NCBI GenBank assembly: GCA_022560875.1
Contig: JADFSH010000016.1
Coordinates: forward strand, 1-42,107
Length of the DNA: 42,107 nt
Source: Planctomycetota bacterium
GTDB taxonomy: Bacteria > Planctomycetota > Phycisphaerae > Phycisphaerales > SM1A02
Reading direction: 5' to 3'
Below the pieces are notes generated by a model, which made no database searches, was not told the origin of the DNA, and saw only the letters and a program-made list of their open reading frames with translations. Shown piece by piece: positions 41,739-42,107 of the stretch. The translations under genes were made by a program, and so were the position numbers. Numbering within the stretch: position 1 is the stretch's first letter; each line of letters begins with the position of its first letter.

Positions 41739-42107
41739 TCAAGCCACAGCACTCATTGCCGCCCGTAACTTTGCCGCATCGTCGGCGTCGGTCTGGAGGT
41801 AGAAAGCCACCGTTGTGGCGATGTCAGCGTGCCCAGCATAGTGTTTCAGGACGTGCATCGGTAGAACCGCGGCAGCCCGCGTGCAAAACGTCCGCCGGAG
41901 GTCATGAAATGTGCCAATCTTCCACTCTGTAAGAGCAGCTTTCACCGCCTTGCCGTCAAGTTCTGGGGCGTGCTCGTCATCCCACTTGGGTGATACGAGA
42001 GAACCATCATTCAGGCGGTAGCGGGCGAATACGGACGTTGCAAGCTCGGAATCTGACCGGCCATCGCCGGGATGTCTGGCTTTACGCAGGAGCGGCAGGA
42101 TCGCCGC
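41739..42107 (-). CDS. Tyrosine recombinase (integrase), C-terminal part
   Basis: The frame is open to the window edge, so the N-terminus lies outside and 122 residues are seen. The catalytic C-terminal motifs are present: FHDLRRTF (His-x2-Arg), HYAGHADIATT (Gly-His) and VAFYLQTD, where Tyr would be the nucleophile. Family members catalyse integration and excision of phages and genomic islands. The gene is read toward the tRNA-Arg, with the TIR gene between them. The end at 41739 is clear (TGA). The missing part should include the core-binding domain. Confidence 0.85.
   Translation of the reverse strand, partial: AAILPLLRKARHPGDGRSDSELATSVFARYRLNDGSLVSPKWDDEHAPELDGKAVKAALTEWKIGTFHDLRRTFCTRAAAVLPMHVLKHYAGHADIATTVAFYLQTDADDAAKLRAAMSAVA

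Overview
The window looks like chromosomal DNA of a planctomycete, most likely from the Phycisphaerae side of the phylum. This is inferred from gene content; no 16S gene is present. The pointers are secreted proteins ending in a repeated half-EF-hand tag (VNVTDLLALLAAWG), an FG-GAP/UnbV lipoprotein next to a TPR protein, a large ExbB/ExbD/VWA operon, sigma-54, and generally GC-rich coding DNA with tightly packed, partly overlapping genes.

Layout. 1-5712: end of a TPR protein gene, a CRTAC1-like FG-GAP lipoprotein, a tag-bearing secreted protein, a one-helix membrane protein and a processive family 2 glycosyltransferase. 5746-8604: an LpoB-like lipoprotein, a small protein, a receiver protein and a DUF2064 transferase with overlapping ends, and an unrecognised protein. 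8615-19105: eight minus-strand genes with overlapping or touching ends. Read 5' to 3' they encode a VWA protein with a TonB/TolA-type anchor, a secreted helical protein, ExbB, two ExbDs, an 885-aa secreted helical protein, an 1115-aa one-helix membrane protein and a 268-aa secreted protein. This is the best candidate here for a poorly described system: it looks like a proton-motive-force machine whose moving part is a VWA protein rather than TonB or TolA.

19247-30631 is mostly housekeeping: pyrH-frr, rpoN, and recR/ybaB/dnaX with an SRP RNA gene upstream of dnaX (the Bacillus gene order), then a PIN-TRAM membrane protein, PCD, a GluQ-like synthetase, a DUF192 lipoprotein, a SpoIIE-type phosphatase and riboflavin synthase. 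The dnaX gene has an A10 run at the domain III/IV border where a slip in either direction soon meets a stop, so tau and gamma products are likely. 30632-32409 holds a sparse stretch with a possible small exported peptide, then a HAF-repeat protein with the same C-terminal tag. 32503-40366 carries an unusual FolD with a changed catalytic triad, a D-amino-acid transaminase-like enzyme, CoaX, a reduced MnmE-like GTPase, a kinase/class III aminotransferase fusion, FabI with its ribosome-binding site in a hairpin, and a LolA/DUF2092-like exported protein.

40601 to the end looks like the edge of an integrative element: tRNA-Arg(UCG), a more AT-rich TIR-domain gene split by a one-base frameshift, and the C-terminal part of a tyrosine recombinase running off the window.
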